Shown here: positions 63,170-64,000 of the stretch, in pieces | Layout of the letters: each line of letters starts with the position of its first letter | Position numbering within the stretch: the stretch's first letter is position 1 | Assembly: GCF_002305875.1 (NCBI RefSeq) | Contig: NZ_CP022098.1 | Location: forward strand, 8,308,001 to 8,372,000 | Length of the DNA: 64,000 nucleotides | Direction: 5' to 3' | Origin: Cystobacter fuscus | GTDB lineage: Bacteria > Myxococcota > Myxococcia > Myxococcales > Myxococcaceae | Made by a program: the position numbers and the translations under genes | The notes under the pieces: model-generated | Told to the model about the DNA's origin: nothing | The model's database searches: none | What the model saw: only the letters and a program-made list of their open reading frames with translations

Positions 63170-63904
63170 TCACACCTCGAGCAGCAGGAAGCGCTGCTCG
63201 GGGTGCATCTTCGTCATGAGCGGCATCGCCACGTTGTAGACGGGGATGCCGCTCTTCGTCTTCGCCTGGGGCGCGCCATGGTGCGCGTGGCCATGGAAGA
63301 CCGCCTCCGCGCCGTAGTGGTCCACCGGCATCGCCAGCCGGCTGGTGCCCAGGAAGGGGCGGATCTCGATGTTCTCCCCCTCCAGCGTTTCCGGCACGGG
63401 GGCGTAGTGCATGATGACGACCTTCTTGGGCGTATCCAGGTGGCTGAGCGCCGCTTCCAGCTTGAGCGACTCGTGCACCGCCTCCTGGACGAAGGACTTC
63501 GTCTGCCCCTCGCCGAAGGCCTGCAGCGTGGCGTTGCCGAAGCCTCCACCGAAGCCCTTCACGCCCGCCACCCCCAGCACCTTCTCGAAGATGAAGTGGT
63601 CCCCGTCGAGGATGTGCACGCCGGCGCGTGACAGCTCGCCGCAGATCTCCTTGGCCTGGTTGTGCTCGTAGTCATGGTTGCCGAGCACCGCGGCCACCGG
63701 GACGCGCAGCGAGGACAGCTCCTCGGCGAGCACCTTGCCCTCCTCCACCATGCCGCGATCCGTCAGGTCCCCGCAGAGCACCAGCAGATCCGCCTCCGCG
63801 TTGATCTGCTTGACGAACTGGCGGAAGCGTCCGTGCTGATCATCCCGGCAATGGAGATCACCGACCGCCGCCAAGCGTATTTTCGAGTTCGCATCTCGCG
63901 CCAC
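63170..63904 (-). CDS. Calcineurin-type metallophosphoesterase
   Basis: GTG 63904 (MARDANSKIRLAAVGDLHC) is preferred because it has an AGGGGG site just upstream; the longer version reads through the tail of another gene. The 244-residue protein shows the metal-site motifs GDLHC (15-19), GDLTDRG (45-51), GNHDYEH (75-81), a His in IMHYAP, and GHAHHG near the C terminus, all characteristic of the calcineurin-like phosphoesterase fold. It is cytoplasmic, with no signal peptide. The substrate cannot be told from sequence. It is convergent with the DUF4340 gene. Confidence 0.9.
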   Translation of the reverse strand: MARDANSKIRLAAVGDLHCRDDQHGRFRQFVKQINAEADLLVLCGDLTDRGMVEEGKVLAEELSSLRVPVAAVLGNHDYEHNQAKEICGELSRAGVHILDGDHFIFEKVLGVAGVKGFGGGFGNATLQAFGEGQTKSFVQEAVHESLKLEAALSHLDTPKKVVIMHYAPVPETLEGENIEIRPFLGTSRLAMPVDHYGAEAVFHGHAHHGAPQAKTKSGIPVYNVAMPLMTKMHPEQRFLLLEV

Positions 63905-64000
63905 GTGCGTCCCCCTTCTCTCGATCCCGCTCGTCCCAGGACTTGCCATCCCGGTAGCCCCAGTGATGGATGTCCACCATGTAGTTCACCTTGGAGATGA
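63858..64000 (-). CDS. C-terminal end of a gene entering from the right
   Basis: The - strand frame is open from the window edge to TGA at 63858-63860. It encodes a plausible protein tail (ISKVNYMVDIHHWGYRDGKS followed by WDERDREKGDARG). It overlaps the start of the metallophosphoesterase by 47 bases. The residue pattern (aromatic, charged, no low complexity) favours a real gene, but the family is not recognisable from 47 residues. Confidence 0.5.
   Translation of the reverse strand, partial: ISKVNYMVDIHHWGYRDGKSWDERDREKGDARGARCELENTLGGGR

Overview
The window is GC-rich, densely coded chromosomal DNA from a myxobacterium (Myxococcota, probably the Cystobacter/Archangium/Myxococcus side). The main evidence is a complete gliding-motility cluster in the Myxococcus xanthus gltD-E-F-G-H-I-J order at 27.8-52.4 kb, supported by many lipoproteins with LTAC/MGC-type lipoboxes and myxobacterial-style two-domain proteins.

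Region 1 (1 to about 20,065) is the right part of a tailed-phage prophage. The + strand carries the late morphogenesis genes: an HK97-type major capsid protein, head-tail connector and completion proteins, a tail tube protein, a tail-assembly chaperone with a textbook -1 slippery site (GGGAAAC followed at once by TGA), a lipoprotein cargo gene, the tape measure and two tail-tip proteins. The - strand carries a tightly coupled early operon in which most junctions are 4-nt ATGA overlaps. It encodes zinc proteins, a C5-cytosine methyltransferase with six internal repeats, an ASCH-domain protein, a replication-type protein with a DnaA domain I-like C terminus and an iteron array inside its gene, a PD-(D/E)XK nuclease, a zinc/HTH protein and a sigma-70-like factor. 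The two arms converge and their stop codons overlap (CTAA). The prophage runs up to the 3' end of a tRNA-Arg(CCG) gene, a likely integration site. Integrase, terminase, portal and lysis genes are not visible and would lie to the left.

Region 2 (20.0-27.6 kb) holds tRNA-Arg, tRNA-Leu(TAA), ffh (SRP54), a large surface lipoprotein with Ig-like and propeller domains, a RelA/SpoT-like protein, a secreted MORN-repeat protein and a cysteine-rich lipoprotein. The 24.2-26.7 kb part has visibly lower GC than its surroundings.

Region 3 (27.8-52.4 kb, - strand) is the Glt/Agl gliding machinery. It comprises GltD and GltE (periplasmic and lipoprotein TPR), GltF, GltG (FHA plus membrane plus TonB-like C terminus), GltH (outer-membrane barrel), a TPR-like protein with an RG-rich N terminus and R/E repeats, the giant 4,089-residue TPR protein GltI, and GltJ (zinc ribbon, GYF, TM, TonB-like C terminus). 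Strong stem-loops sit between several of these genes and suggest that the cluster is not expressed as one uniform message.

Region 4 (52.7-64 kb) holds an uncharacterised protein next to a DnaC/DnaI-type ATPase with DnaJ-like cysteine motifs, a lipoprotein joining a dimethylformamidase-like domain to an NHL propeller, aspartate kinase, an ABC exporter set (GldA/GldF/GldG-like plus DUF4340), and a metallophosphoesterase overlapping the end of a gene that leaves the window. I see no CRISPR array, rRNA or insertion sequence.
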